In this document: positions 51,424-59,982 of the stretch, one piece after another
Layout: every line of letters starts with the position of its first letter
How positions within the stretch are numbered: position 1 is the stretch's first letter
Assembly (NCBI RefSeq): GCF_965198245.1
Contig: NZ_OZ240249.1
Location: 1,736,001 to 1,800,000 of the forward strand
Direction: 5' to 3'
Origin: Poriferisodalis sp965198245
GTDB taxonomy: Bacteria > Actinomycetota > Acidimicrobiia > Acidimicrobiales > Poriferisodalaceae
Length of the DNA stretch: 64,000 bases
The notes under the pieces: model-generated
Databases searched by the model: none
Told to the model about the DNA's origin: nothing
The model's input: the letters and a program-made list of their open reading frames with translations, nothing else
Program-made: the position numbers and the translations under genes

Positions 51424-54411
51424 GTGAACATGACCGCGGCTGCACTCGCAGGACCGCCTCAGCTTGGCCGCAGCGTGCTGGTGCATCCCGGTGCCCGCCC
51501 GCCCGAGCCCTGGGCGGAATGCGAACGCATCAGGGTGTGCCCGAGCGACTTCGGTGCCGAGATCGGCCACCGGCTGCGCGAAGCCTGGCGCACGCGTACC
51601 CGTCAGGTCATTGAACTCGACGGCGAGGTGCCCGATCCTGCACCCGTCCTGCAGTCGCCCTGGTGGGAGCTCGCGCCCGGCCTCACGATGCGGTCCGAGG
51701 TGCTTGCGCATCTGCTCTCGGCAAATGCCGTCGATGCTCGGAATCCGCAGCGAGCACATTTTGCTCCGGCCTCGGCGGCGCTGAAGCTCGGCGCGCAGCG
51801 CTGCCCCGAGCCTGAGAGGGGCGATGTGATCACCGGCGCCGGTCCCGTGCCCGGTCCCGTGTGGTGCGACGGCGGACCGCTCGATGCATTCGACCTCGAC
51901 GCAATCGAGGGGGCCCCACCGGTCGTTCCTGCCGCGAACCTGGCCGCCGGCAGCCTGAGTGTTGTCCGGCGAGCGATCCCGCACGCCGATCTCGCACTTG
52001 ATCAGCAGGCGGCGGTCGGTCACCTCGGGGGATCGGCGTGCATCGTTGCGCCAGCGGGCTCGGGCAAGACGCGCGTGCTCACCGAACGTGCTCGCTACTT
52101 GGTGAACGATGTCGGACTTGCCGCCGGCGCGGTCTGTCTGGTGGCGTTCAATGTGCGGGCCCGGCGCGAGATGCAGGAACGAACGACGGACATCTCCGGG
52201 CTGCAAGTGCGCACGCTGAACAGCCTGGCACTTGCTATCTGCAACGGATCGGGTCCGTTCGCCCGTCCGTCCCGGCACGGCCGCGTCGATGTGATCGACG
52301 AGATGGGCGTGCGTGGCCGCCTCGACGGGCTGATCAAGCGTCGGCGGCGGGCGATGACCGATCAGCTCGCACCGTGGCTTGAGGCGCTCAGTGCCTCGCG
52401 GCTGGGATTGCGCGATCCCGCTGAGGTGGAGCGCGATTTCCAGCCCGATGTTCCCGAATTCGCCGCGGTGGCGCCGCGTTTCGTCGAGGAGTTGTCGGCG
52501 GACGGCGTGGTCGACTTCGACCAGCAGATCATCCGGGCAATCGAGATCCTGCTGACCGACCCTGCTGCCCGTGCCGCCGCACGGCGCGTCTGCGGTGTGC
52601 TGCTAGTGGACGAATTCCAAGACCTGACGCCAGCTCACCTGCTGATGATCCGGTTGCTCGCCGGTCCCCGAGCCGACGTGTTCGCGGTCGGCGACGACGA
52701 CCAGACGATCTACGGCTACGCGGGCGCGTCGCCGCAGTGGCTCATCGACTTCGACAAGTACTTCCCCGGAGCGACACGGCATCACCTGAACGTCAACTAC
52801 CGCTGCCCGTCGCCCGTGATCGATGCCGCTATCAACCTGCTGTCGCACAATCGCCGCAGGATCGACAAGCAGATCACAGCACCACATCGGGGTGCCCCCG
52901 ACGAGGCGACTCATGCGGTCGGCAAGGCGTCCGACGCAGCGGACTCCGGTGCCGGAGAACCCCTCCTCAGTGGTGCTGGCGGGCTCCAGAAATATCGCTC
53001 ACTCGTCGTCAAGGCCGGAGCTAATGCGGCGGGAAACCTGCGGGAGACGGTGACGGCGCTGATCGACGACGGAGCCCGGCCCGCCGATATTGCCGTGCTG
53101 ACGCGGGTCAACAGCACGCTGCTCGTACCGCAGGTCGTGCTCGACGACATGGGCGTGGCGGCTGACGCACCGCTGGGTCGCAGATTCCTCGAGCGCACCG
53201 GTGTCGCGGGTGCACTGGCGTGGCTCAGGCTGGCCGTTGCGCCCCGTCAGGCACTGCCCGCAGGGGCGCTGTCGGACGCGGCGCGCCGGCCGCCGCGGGC
53301 GATTTCGCCACGCGTGATCGAATGGATTGGCGAGCAACGCAGCCTCGCAGCGCTGCGTGCGCTGGCGGGCCGTCTCAGTGACGAACGCACATCAACAAAG
53401 CTCGACGAGTTCGCCGACGACATTGACATGCTGCGCCAGCGCACCGCAAACGAGCAGCTCTCGACCCAAGCCATCCTTGAAACAGTCCGAGACGAGCTCG
53501 GTTTGGGGCTCAGTCTCGACACTCGCCTGGACGCGTCGCGCCGATCCGTGGACCGGTCAGCCCACGGCGATGACTTGCGGGCGCTGATCTCGGTTGCCCA
53601 CCTGCACCCCGATCCGGCGGGCTTCGCCACGTGGTTGGAGAACCGGCTGGCCGGTGCAGGGGCAGGAGCGGCTGACACAGCCGGCTTCGGCAGCGACGAA
53701 TCCCGCCCTCAGGCAAGTGCTGCGCAGGCGACGACGGCACGACGCCACGGAGTGCGGCTCGCAACCGTGCACAAGGTGAAAGGTCTCGAATGGCCGCACG
53801 TCATCATCTATGAGGCCTCTGACGGTCTGATGCCGCACCGACTCGCGCCCGATGTCGAAGAAGAACGTCGCGTCTTCCACGTCGCACTGACCCGCGGTTC
53901 GGAATCGGTGACCCTGGTATGTGCTGACGAGCCGAGTGCCTTCGTCGCGGAGCTCGACGAACTCGCGCCGCCGGCGCCCTCCGAACTGGCGCCCTCCGAG
54001 CCGACGCCCTCCGAGCCGGCGGCCGGAGCGTCTCATGGTATGGGGGGCAGTTCGAGCGTCGACGCTGATGGTGCAGCCGGGACTGCCGCGATCTTGACGG
54101 GCATCGGGTCCTCAACTGCTCTTCGCAAGTCCAAACCCCAGCCGCCGACAGATCCTCGTGACGCCGAACTGTTCGAGGCACTGCGCGCCTGGCGCCTTCA
54201 GCGAAGCCGAGCCGATGCCGTTCCGGCGTTCGTCGTCTTCGCAGATGCGGTCTTGATTGCCTTGGCGACCCAGCGTCCCCGTAACGACACTGAGCTTCTG
54301 GTCGTTCCGGGTATCGGTCCGGCCAAGTTGGAGGCTTTTGGCGCGGACGTCTTGGCGATCATCGCTCAGCACCGGGCCCCTGATTCTGCGACGCCACCCC
54401 AGACAGGGTGA
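51424..54411 (+). CDS. UvrD/Rep-family DNA helicase with C-terminal HRDC domain
   Basis: A 995-residue superfamily 1A helicase. After an unusual N-terminal domain of about 180 residues come LALDQQAAV (Q motif), Walker A IVAPAGSGKTRVL, motif II LLVDEFQDL, motif III DDDQTIYGYAGASPQW, motif IV NYRCPSPVIDAAINLL and motif V/VI TVHKVKGLEWPHVI and FHVALTRGSESV. A Pro/Glu-rich linker leads to an HRDC domain (EALRAWRLQRSRADAVPAF, LLVVPGIGPAKLEAFG). It acts in DNA repair or replication restart as an ATP-dependent 3'-5' helicase. Nuclease motifs are not seen. GTG start at 51424. Confidence 0.9.
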   Translation: MNMTAAALAGPPQLGRSVLVHPGARPPEPWAECERIRVCPSDFGAEIGHRLREAWRTRTRQVIELDGEVPDPAPVLQSPWWELAPGLTMRSEVLAHLLSANAVDARNPQRAHFAPASAALKLGAQRCPEPERGDVITGAGPVPGPVWCDGGPLDAFDLDAIEGAPPVVPAANLAAGSLSVVRRAIPHADLALDQQAAVGHLGGSACIVAPAGSGKTRVLTERARYLVNDVGLAAGAVCLVAFNVRARREMQERTTDISGLQVRTLNSLALAICNGSGPFARPSRHGRVDVIDEMGVRGRLDGLIKRRRRAMTDQLAPWLEALSASRLGLRDPAEVERDFQPDVPEFAAVAPRFVEELSADGVVDFDQQIIRAIEILLTDPAARAAARRVCGVLLVDEFQDLTPAHLLMIRLLAGPRADVFAVGDDDQTIYGYAGASPQWLIDFDKYFPGATRHHLNVNYRCPSPVIDAAINLLSHNRRRIDKQITAPHRGAPDEATHAVGKASDAADSGAGEPLLSGAGGLQKYRSLVVKAGANAAGNLRETVTALIDDGARPADIAVLTRVNSTLLVPQVVLDDMGVAADAPLGRRFLERTGVAGALAWLRLAVAPRQALPAGALSDAARRPPRAISPRVIEWIGEQRSLAALRALAGRLSDERTSTKLDEFADDIDMLRQRTANEQLSTQAILETVRDELGLGLSLDTRLDASRRSVDRSAHGDDLRALISVAHLHPDPAGFATWLENRLAGAGAGAADTAGFGSDESRPQASAAQATTARRHGVRLATVHKVKGLEWPHVIIYEASDGLMPHRLAPDVEEERRVFHVALTRGSESVTLVCADEPSAFVAELDELAPPAPSELAPSEPTPSEPAAGASHGMGGSSSVDADGAAGTAAILTGIGSSTALRKSKPQPPTDPRDAELFEALRAWRLQRSRADAVPAFVVFADAVLIALATQRPRNDTELLVVPGIGPAKLEAFGADVLAIIAQHRAPDSATPPQTG

Positions 54412-54499
54412 GAACCATCTGTCCAGTCGACGGACACGGTGGGAGCTGAAACGGTGACTTGACGGATCCCACCATGGCGCTGATGTTCAACAGGCCCGT

Positions 54500-54532
54500 A
54501 TCATGATTAATCTATTGGAGCATCATGATGCT
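54500..54532. promoter_or_regulatory. Operator region of the first VapBC module
   Basis: AGCATCATGATGCT (54519-54532) is a perfect 14-bp palindrome, 11 bp before the antitoxin ATG. ATCATGAT (54500-54507) is a second palindrome sharing its core. The region is AT-rich relative to its surroundings. Two half-related sites suit cooperative binding of VapB. Confidence 0.55.
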
Positions 54533-54543
54533 AAGGTGATGGC

Positions 54544-54804
54544 ATGCGGACGACGGTGACGTTGGCCGATGATGTGGTCGCAGCGGTCGAAGAACTCCGC
54601 AGATCTGAGGGCATCGGCATGAGCGAGGCGCTCAACCGGCTCGCCCGGGAAGGTCTCGCCAGGCCTGCGGCCTCGAAGCCATACGTACACAAGAGCTACG
54701 ACATGGGCCAGAAGATCGATGTCACCAACATCGGCGAGGTCCTCGGGATGCTTGATGAGCTCGAAATGCGCGACCGGGTCGGCGAGCACTCTCCCCAAGG
54801 CTGA
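54544..54804 (+). CDS. VapB-type ribbon-helix-helix antitoxin
   Basis: 86 residues beginning MRTTVTLADDVVAAVEELRR, an RHH DNA-binding domain, then GMSEALNRLAREGLA. The tail (YVHKSYDMGQKIDVTNIGEVLG) is the toxin-binding part and resembles the VapB class with a DxxxVxEVL-type end. Stop 2 bp before the toxin start. Likely autoregulated through the palindromes just upstream. Confidence 0.82.
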   Translation: MRTTVTLADDVVAAVEELRRSEGIGMSEALNRLAREGLARPAASKPYVHKSYDMGQKIDVTNIGEVLGMLDELEMRDRVGEHSPQG

Positions 54805-54806
54805 GT

Positions 54807-55235
54807 GTGCTCGTCGACGCCAACTTGCTGCTGTACGCCACGGACGCCTCGTCGGTTCGCCATGAACGAGCCAAGCAATGGCTCGATGAGACTCTGCTGG
54901 GCAATCGCCGTGTGGCATTACCGCTTCAGACCGTCACGGCCTTCATGCGGATCAGCACCAATCCGCGTGTGTGGAACCGACCATTGACTGCGACCCAAGC
55001 GTGGGAACGGGTACGCGCATGGCTTGACGCCGGGCCCACCTGGATCCCGCCATCAGGCGAGCGAACCGCGGCGATCTTGGGCGCACTCGTCGTCGAGCAC
55101 CACGTGACAGCCAACCTGGTGCCCGACGCCGTGTTGGCAGCGCTGGCTGTTGAGCATGGCCTGACGGTGATGAGTGCCGATACCGACTTCGCTCGCTTTC
55201 CCCAGGTCCGTTGGGAGAACCCCCTCGTCACCTAG
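54807..55235 (+). CDS. VapC-type PIN-domain ribonuclease toxin
   Basis: A 142-residue PIN protein. The acidic cluster is present: Asp in MLVDANLLLYA, Glu/Asp in RHERAKQWLD, NLVPDAVLAALAVEHG, and MSADTDFARFP. GTG start at 54807, coupled to the antitoxin. VapC toxins are Mg-dependent RNases. All acidic positions appear kept, so the toxin should be active. Confidence 0.86.
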   Translation: MLVDANLLLYATDASSVRHERAKQWLDETLLGNRRVALPLQTVTAFMRISTNPRVWNRPLTATQAWERVRAWLDAGPTWIPPSGERTAAILGALVVEHHVTANLVPDAVLAALAVEHGLTVMSADTDFARFPQVRWENPLVT

Positions 55236-55283
55236 TGGCAGGGGCTCTCAGCCGGATTCGCTGGTCGTGTCGTCGCTGGAGAA

Positions 55284-55940
55284 TTAGACCGCGAGCGGGC
55301 CCTTGCCAGCCAAGAATCGCTGGGCCATCACCATCAGCACCACCCAGTACTCAGTGCCAGGCACAAGATCGTCGAGCGTCACCTCGGCGGTGACATCGTG
55401 AGCGTCGGCATGGCCAGCCGCTGCGACACCCTCGACCGTGATCGGCGGCCCGCCTTCGAGCAGCGTGAGGAACGGCGCAATCGGCACGTCGAATACAGCA
55501 TCGACTTCGTCACGAGCGACCGCATAGTCCGCGAGCGAGCGGTCGTCACGCAGCAGGTACGCGCTGATCAGCTCGCAGTTCAGCGTGCCCTCACCGCTGT
55601 TGTCCGCCACTCTGCGAGTCCCGAGAGGCACGAGATCGCTGGTGTCGGGAGCAACACCGAGTTCCTCGGTCAGTTCTCTCACTCCATCGAGCGGGGTCTC
55701 CCCGGCGGCAAGGTGCCCTGCCGCGCTGATGTCGAACAGCCCCGGATAGGCCGCCTTGGAGCGTGATCGTCCCTGCAGGACCGCAGTCGGTACGCCGTCG
55801 CGCAGCGTGACGATGAGGCAGTGGAAGACGCGGTGCCAGTCACCGCGCTCGTGAACCTCGGCCCGCGGTGCGGTGCCAAGGCGCCGCCCGAGCTCGTCGG
55901 TGAAGTCCAGGAGTTCCACCCCTGGCGCGCTGTCGGTCAT
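55284..55940 (-). CDS. Nudix hydrolase (IPP isomerase-like fold)
   Basis: 218 residues. Nudix box GHLAAGETPLDGVRELTEELG, perfect for Gx5Ex7REUxEExGU. The preceding ERGDWHRVFHCLIVTLR and DISAAGHLAAGE are found in Nudix proteins related to isopentenyl-diphosphate isomerase, though the Cys of IDI is absent. ATG at 55940 chosen; a start 13 codons earlier at 55979 is possible. It converges with VapC and lies 47 bp downstream of the LLM-type gene, so the two may be co-transcribed. Confidence 0.84.
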   Translation of the reverse strand: MTDSAPGVELLDFTDELGRRLGTAPRAEVHERGDWHRVFHCLIVTLRDGVPTAVLQGRSRSKAAYPGLFDISAAGHLAAGETPLDGVRELTEELGVAPDTSDLVPLGTRRVADNSGEGTLNCELISAYLLRDDRSLADYAVARDEVDAVFDVPIAPFLTLLEGGPPITVEGVAAAGHADAHDVTAEVTLDDLVPGTEYWVVLMVMAQRFLAGKGPLAV

Positions 55941-55987
55941 CGAGCCATTGTCCCCGCTGGCGCTTCCCGCGGCGACCATGCCAGCGG

Positions 55988-56830
55988 CTACAGCAGCTCG
56001 GTGTACTTGTCCAAGATCGGCAGCACGGTGTCTGCAGGTGCCGGCGGGAGCGCGAGCACGACCCGGGTGACGCCCACTTCGGCCAAGCTGTCGAGGACCT
56101 CGGGCTTGGGGGGCGTGCCGAACTGCCCGAACTCGATCTCGTCGGGATCGCGGCCCGCTTCGATCGCGGACTCCCGGATCTGCTTGACCGGCACGTCCAG
56201 GTCGTAACGGCCTGAGATCGGCATCCAGCCGTCACAGAACTCCACGATGTCGGCGATGGTGCGCGGACCTGCGGCCCCGCCCAGGATCACCTTCGGGCCG
56301 CCTTCCTGCACTGGCTTGGGCCACTGCCATGACGAGTCGAAGTTCACCCAGTCGCCGTGGAACTCGGCCTCTTCTTTGGTCCACAGTTCGCGCACTGCGA
56401 GCACCATCTCGCGGGTGACTGCACGCCGGTCGGTGTACTTCACGCCGTGGTGGGCGAGTTCTTCCTTGTTCCAGCCGTAACCGATGCCCAGGATGAATCG
56501 GCCATTCGCGATCCGGTCGACGGTGGCGGCCTCCTTGGCCAGCCAGATCGGATCCCGCTGTGCGACCAACGTGATGCCGGTGCCGAGCATGATGTTCTCG
56601 GTTACTGCGGCGGCTGCACCCAGCGATACGAATTGGTCGTGCGTGCGCCAGTACTCCTCGGGCAGCGGTGGCGCTCCCTCGCGGCCGCCCCACGGTGTCT
56701 CACGGCTGGTGGGGATGTGGCTGTGCTCGGGGAACCACAGCGACTCGAAGCCTCGTTCCTCAGTGGCCTTGGCCAACTCGACGGGCCCGATGGCCTTGTC
56801 GGTGGGAAACATCATCACGCCGATTTTCAC
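55988..56830 (-). CDS. LLM-class F420-dependent oxidoreductase
   Basis: A 280-residue luciferase-like TIM-barrel oxidoreductase. MKIGVMMFPTDKAIGPVELAKATEERGFESLWFPEHSHIP is the family start, followed by IMLGTGITLVAQRDPIWLAKEAATVDRIANGRFILGIGYGW and a central GWMPISGR. This subgroup normally uses the deazaflavin F420, supporting an actinobacterial host. ATG at 56830. Substrate unknown. Confidence 0.86.
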   Translation of the reverse strand: MKIGVMMFPTDKAIGPVELAKATEERGFESLWFPEHSHIPTSRETPWGGREGAPPLPEEYWRTHDQFVSLGAAAAVTENIMLGTGITLVAQRDPIWLAKEAATVDRIANGRFILGIGYGWNKEELAHHGVKYTDRRAVTREMVLAVRELWTKEEAEFHGDWVNFDSSWQWPKPVQEGGPKVILGGAAGPRTIADIVEFCDGWMPISGRYDLDVPVKQIRESAIEAGRDPDEIEFGQFGTPPKPEVLDSLAEVGVTRVVLALPPAPADTVLPILDKYTELL

Positions 56831-57049
56831 GGTGGTCCTCCTGGTGCTTGCCGTTGTGGCATTGCCGTTGTGGCCGTCGCTGAGAGTAACGGCCCCGCGT
56901 CACGCGTGCCCGGTTGCAACCGGGCCGCGATGCGTAGGGCGTTGCAGTGGCGTGGCGTAGCGTGTTGCCGGATCTCCAGGGGCACTTTGCGTGGGCACCT
57001 AGCAACGTGCGGGCTCGACGACCTGGGGGCTGGACGACCTGGAGGCACA

Positions 57050-57241
57050 GTGAAGATCACCATCGACGTCGACAAGTGCATCGGCAGCGGTTCGTGCGAG
57101 ATGATCGCCCCAGGCATCTTCGAGGTGGGCAACGACGGTCTCGTGCAACTGCTGAACGACAGCCCCAGCGCCGAGCAGCACAGCGCAGTGCGCACTGCAG
57201 CGGCCAGCTGCCCCACACAGGTCATCTCGGTAGACGACTGA
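57050..57241 (+). CDS. Mini-ferredoxin ([3Fe-4S]/[4Fe-4S], cytochrome P450-type)
   Basis: 63 residues from the GTG at 57050, preceded by GGAGG. MKITIDVDKCIGSGSCEMIAPGIFEV and a late SCPTQVISVDD give three cysteines in the C-x5-C...C pattern of actinobacterial single-cluster ferredoxins that feed P450s. No P450 gene is adjacent. It is divergent from the F420-type enzyme. The Rieske oxygenase at 5.4 kb lacks its own donor, so this could supply it, which is speculation. Confidence 0.85.
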   Translation: MKITIDVDKCIGSGSCEMIAPGIFEVGNDGLVQLLNDSPSAEQHSAVRTAAASCPTQVISVDD

Positions 57242-57310
57242 GCTCGAAGCCGACCCGGGCCAGCTGCAGCCACGCCGGTACGATCGACTCTGGAGCTGAC
57301 TGCTCAGACT

Positions 57311-57387
57311 CGGGAAGTGGCGCAGCTTGGTAGCGCACCTGCTTTGGGAGCAGGGGGTCGTGGGTTCAAATCCCGCCTTCCCGACCA
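57311..57387 (+). tRNA. tRNA-Pro(TGG)
   Basis: 77 nt with an encoded CCA. Acceptor CGGGAAG/CTTCCCG, anticodon stem CCTGC/GCAGG around TTTGGGA with TGG, T-loop TTCAAAT, discriminator A. It is the only tRNA here with a genomic CCA. Confidence 0.93.
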
Positions 57388-57465
57388 GTGGCGACACGGT
57401 CATTCAGAGATTGACAAGCGATTCCGACTGGCCGGCGGCGGAGCTTGCCGGGTGTGAGGTGACCA

Positions 57466-58041
57466 ATGACGGTGGACATGGGCGGTGCTTGTAGCTGCCA
57501 TCAACTTCCGATGAACACCTACTGGGTTGATCATGGCCGCTTCCTCGCAGGCGAGTATCCGGGGGCACCGAACCGGAACGAAGCCGCCTACAAGTTGAGG
57601 ATTCTGTTGAAGGCCGGAATCAGCCGCTTCATCGACCTGACCGAGCCGTATGAAGGATTGGCGCCCTACGCCCCGATTGCTGCGGAAGAAGCCAGCCGAC
57701 TCGGCACGCCGTTCCAGCATTCCCGGCATTCCATCGTCGATCTAGATGTGCCGCGCAGCCCCGAAAACACTGCCGAAATTCTCGACGTGATTGACGAGGC
57801 CATAAGTGCGGGCAAGACGGTCTACGTGCATTGTTGGGGTGGCGTTGGCAGAACCGGCACAGTGGTCGGCTGCTGGCTGGTGCGCCATGGCCGGACGGGC
57901 GAGCAGGCTCTCGACCAAATCGCGACGTGGTGGACGGGCATGGAAAAGGCGTACCGCACGCCTCGCTCGCCGGAAATGCCACGGCAACGCGAGTACGTGC
58001 GCAACTGGAGCGAACCAGTCGCCGGCGGGCCGAGTGAGTGA
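57466..58041 (+). CDS. Dual-specificity/tyrosine phosphatase-like protein
   Basis: A 191-residue cysteine phosphatase. The P-loop is VHCWGGVGRTGTV (Cx5R plus Thr/Gly), with the general-acid Asp probably in HSIVDLDVPRSPENT upstream. The C-terminal YRTPRSPEMPRQREYVRNW fits small bacterial dual-specificity phosphatases. Alternative start at ATG 57511 (MNTYWVDHG). In other genomes this type is often followed by an ADP-ribosylglycohydrolase gene; here a decayed fragment of one follows. Confidence 0.84.
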   Translation: MTVDMGGACSCHQLPMNTYWVDHGRFLAGEYPGAPNRNEAAYKLRILLKAGISRFIDLTEPYEGLAPYAPIAAEEASRLGTPFQHSRHSIVDLDVPRSPENTAEILDVIDEAISAGKTVYVHCWGGVGRTGTVVGCWLVRHGRTGEQALDQIATWWTGMEKAYRTPRSPEMPRQREYVRNWSEPVAGGPSE

Positions 58042-58049
58042 TCCCACAG

Positions 58050-58220
58050 CCCGGGATCGCTTCTGGGGTTGCCTGCCGCTACTTCGCTGGCCTGCTGGTC
58101 GGAGCTTTGCAGGGCGTCAACAAGCAAACGCTGCTGTCCCCGGGCTATTGCCCCGTCGAACGACTCTGGGAGCAGGCCCCGCTCGCAGATCGCCTCTACG
58201 ACCAAGCTGCTCTGGCCTGA
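58050..58220 (+). pseudogene. Fragment of an ADP-ribosylglycohydrolase-like gene
   Basis: The frame reads CRYFAGLLVGALQGVNKQ and TLLSPGYCPVERLWEQAPLA. This resembles the helix between the substrate-binding halves of DraG-like proteins (ACRYxAxLLVGALxG...). It has no start, no metal-binding Asp motifs and ends in TGA at 58220. It occupies most of the 338-bp gap after the phosphatase gene; I see nothing else in that gap. Confidence 0.45.
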
Positions 58221-58379
58221 GCGCTCGGCGAACACCAGCCGAGTTCACGTGACCTTCAATTGCGGAAACTTTGAGCACAACTCGAGCCGTTGCGGAAAGT
58301 GCGGAAAGTCCCGTCAACGCGTAGACCTGTCGTATGCCAGCGCACTACGCTGTAGCGCAAGACGTTTGAAGGAGGCACA

Positions 58380-58802
58380 ATGAGCCGTCCGACATCGTTG
58401 CGTTTGCCAGAGGATGTGCGTGCGCGATTGGACGATGAGAGCCAGCGGGTCTCCGCACCGCCGTCGACGCTTGCCGTTGTGCTGATTGACGAAGGACTCA
58501 AGATGCGGCGCTTTCCCGGCATTGTGTTCCGCGACGGGCCGACCGGTCGTCGCGCTGGGCTGGCGAAGGGACCCGATGTGTGGGAGGTCGTTCGTGACCT
58601 CAAGCGCGCTCACGGCACTGGCAGACAGCCCGTCGACCTTGTCGCCGAGGAAACGGGCCTTGCACCAGAACTGATCGGGCTCGCCGCCGACTACTACGCC
58701 GTATTCCCCGATGAGATCGACGACCGCATCGCGACCGACGCCAGAATCGCGGAGGAACTGCGGGAGCTCGCTGATCGCCGCGAGCGCATGCTCTCGACGT
58801 GA
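58380..58802 (+). CDS. DUF433-like antitoxin
   Basis: 140 residues. An N-terminal RHH-like segment (RPTSLRLPEDVRARLDDES) joins a DUF433-like domain (FPGIVFRDGPTGRRAGLAKGPDVWEVVRDL, then VAEETGLAPELIGLAADYYAVFPDEID). DUF433 proteins act as antitoxins of DUF5615 PIN-like toxins, exactly the gene that follows with a 4-bp overlap. GGAGG precedes the ATG. Confidence 0.75.
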   Translation: MSRPTSLRLPEDVRARLDDESQRVSAPPSTLAVVLIDEGLKMRRFPGIVFRDGPTGRRAGLAKGPDVWEVVRDLKRAHGTGRQPVDLVAEETGLAPELIGLAADYYAVFPDEIDDRIATDARIAEELRELADRRERMLST

Positions 58803-59188
58803 AGTGGTTGCTCGACGAGATGTTCCCGCCCGCGGCTGCTGCCGAATTGCGGCGACTGGGCCACGACGCCCGCAGTGTCGCCGGCTCAGTGTTGGCGGGA
58901 ACCGACGACGAGCATCTCTACGAGCTGGCCGCAGGTGAGGGTCGCGTCGTCGTGACGGAGAACTTCGCCGACTACGCGTCCTTGGTGGCACAGAACTTGG
59001 AGCGCGGCGCTCCCCATGGACTTGTCACCTTCGTTCGAAAGAGTGACTTGCCCTCGGGCAGCGCGTTGGGGCCAGCGCTCGCGCGTCGCCTCGATGCATG
59101 GGCGAACGCCAATCCGTCGCCGTCGCCCCTCTGCGCAGCGCCTTCGGACTCGCTTGAACGGAGGAGCAGGGGCGGCGACACAGGCTGA
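58799..59188 (+). CDS. DUF5615-type PIN-like toxin
   Basis: 129 residues: MKWLLDEMFPPAAAAELRRLGHDARSV (first Asp/Glu), LAGTDDEHLYELAAGEGRVVVTENFADY (further acidic residues), then a basic C-terminus. This matches DUF5615 Mut7-C-like PIN-fold proteins, presumed RNases. The GTG overlaps the antitoxin TGA (GTGA). The C-terminal 25 residues are atypical, reading into the promoter of the next TA module. Confidence 0.75.
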   Translation: MKWLLDEMFPPAAAAELRRLGHDARSVAGSVLAGTDDEHLYELAAGEGRVVVTENFADYASLVAQNLERGAPHGLVTFVRKSDLPSGSALGPALARRLDAWANANPSPSPLCAAPSDSLERRSRGGDTG

Positions 59189-59208
59189 TAGCCACGGCTT
59201 GCGGGCAT

Positions 59209-59235
59209 TGTGGTTCACAGTTACTGTGATCCACA
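59209..59235. promoter_or_regulatory. 27-bp inverted repeat upstream of the second VapBC module
   Basis: TGTGGTTCACAGT, one central T, then ACTGTGATCCACA. The arms are complementary at 12 of 13 positions. It ends 14 bp before the antitoxin ATG, with the GGAGG site between. Probably the operator for autorepression. Confidence 0.65.
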
Positions 59236-59249
59236 GGAGGGTGACGGGC

Positions 59250-59540
59250 ATGCGAAACATCACGGTGGCAATTGACGACGACACGCACCGGTTGGCGCGC
59301 ATTCGCGCTGCTGAGCTGGACACCTCGGTGTCTGCGCTAGTTCGCGGCTACCTCAGGCGTCTCGCAAGTGGCGATGGTGGCGTGCTCGATGACGACGAGG
59401 ACTCGCCTGAGACGGCACAGCAGCGGCGGAGCAGGCACCTTGACGACGTGCTGAGCGTCATAGCTACGTCAGCTGGCGGCTTCCGGACGGCCGACAACCT
59501 GTCGCGCGAAGAACTGCACGAGCGCAGTGCGTCTCGTTGA
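59250..59540 (+). CDS. VapB-type antitoxin
   Basis: 96 residues. MRNITVAIDDDTHRLARIRAAELDTSVSALVRGYLRRL is a ribbon-helix-helix/CopG-type domain common in VapB of mycobacteria. An acidic linker and a toxin-binding tail (SAGGFRTADNLSREELHERS) follow. ATG at 59250 with CAGGAGGG upstream. Overlaps the toxin by 14 bp. Confidence 0.84.
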   Translation: MRNITVAIDDDTHRLARIRAAELDTSVSALVRGYLRRLASGDGGVLDDDEDSPETAQQRRSRHLDDVLSVIATSAGGFRTADNLSREELHERSASR

Positions 59541-59940
59541 CACGAACGTCCTGCTCTACGCGGCAAGTCCCGCGCCCGACGATGCCGCCAAGCACGGACT
59601 CGCCGTGGCGCTGCTCAAGCAGCCCGACCTGGCGTTCTCGGTGCAGGTGCTGGCCGAGTTCTTCGTTCAGGCCACTCGACGCAGCCGCCCCCATGCCCTC
59701 AGTGCCGAACTGGCGCTGCGCTTTCTCAGCGTCTTCGACGACTTCCCGGTCCAGCCGATCACGGCCGAGGTCTTTCGTGCCGGCGTGTCGCTCAGCCAGC
59801 GCATCGGATTGTCCTACTGGGATGGCGCGATCCTTGCTGCTGCGCAGGCATTGGGCTGCGATGCCGTGTACTCCGAGGGCATGAGCGCACAGCAGGACTA
59901 CGACGGCTTGCGGGTCATCAACCCATTCGTCGAGCAGTGA
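59527..59940 (+). CDS. VapC-type PIN-domain toxin
   Basis: 137 residues with the PIN pattern: MRLVDTNVLLYA (Asp), VQVLAEFFVQATR (Glu), GLSYWDGAILAAAQALG (Asp), and a final AVYSEGMSAQQDYDGLRVINPF with acidic residues. GTG at 59527 inside the antitoxin end. An intact RNase toxin is expected. It is the third complete TA pair within 5.5 kb, after VapBC at 54.5 kb and DUF433/DUF5615. Confidence 0.87.
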   Translation: MRLVDTNVLLYAASPAPDDAAKHGLAVALLKQPDLAFSVQVLAEFFVQATRRSRPHALSAELALRFLSVFDDFPVQPITAEVFRAGVSLSQRIGLSYWDGAILAAAQALGCDAVYSEGMSAQQDYDGLRVINPFVEQ

Positions 59941-59982
59941 CGGCCATCGAAGCGTCCGGGTGCCGCAGATCGCCCGACGGGA

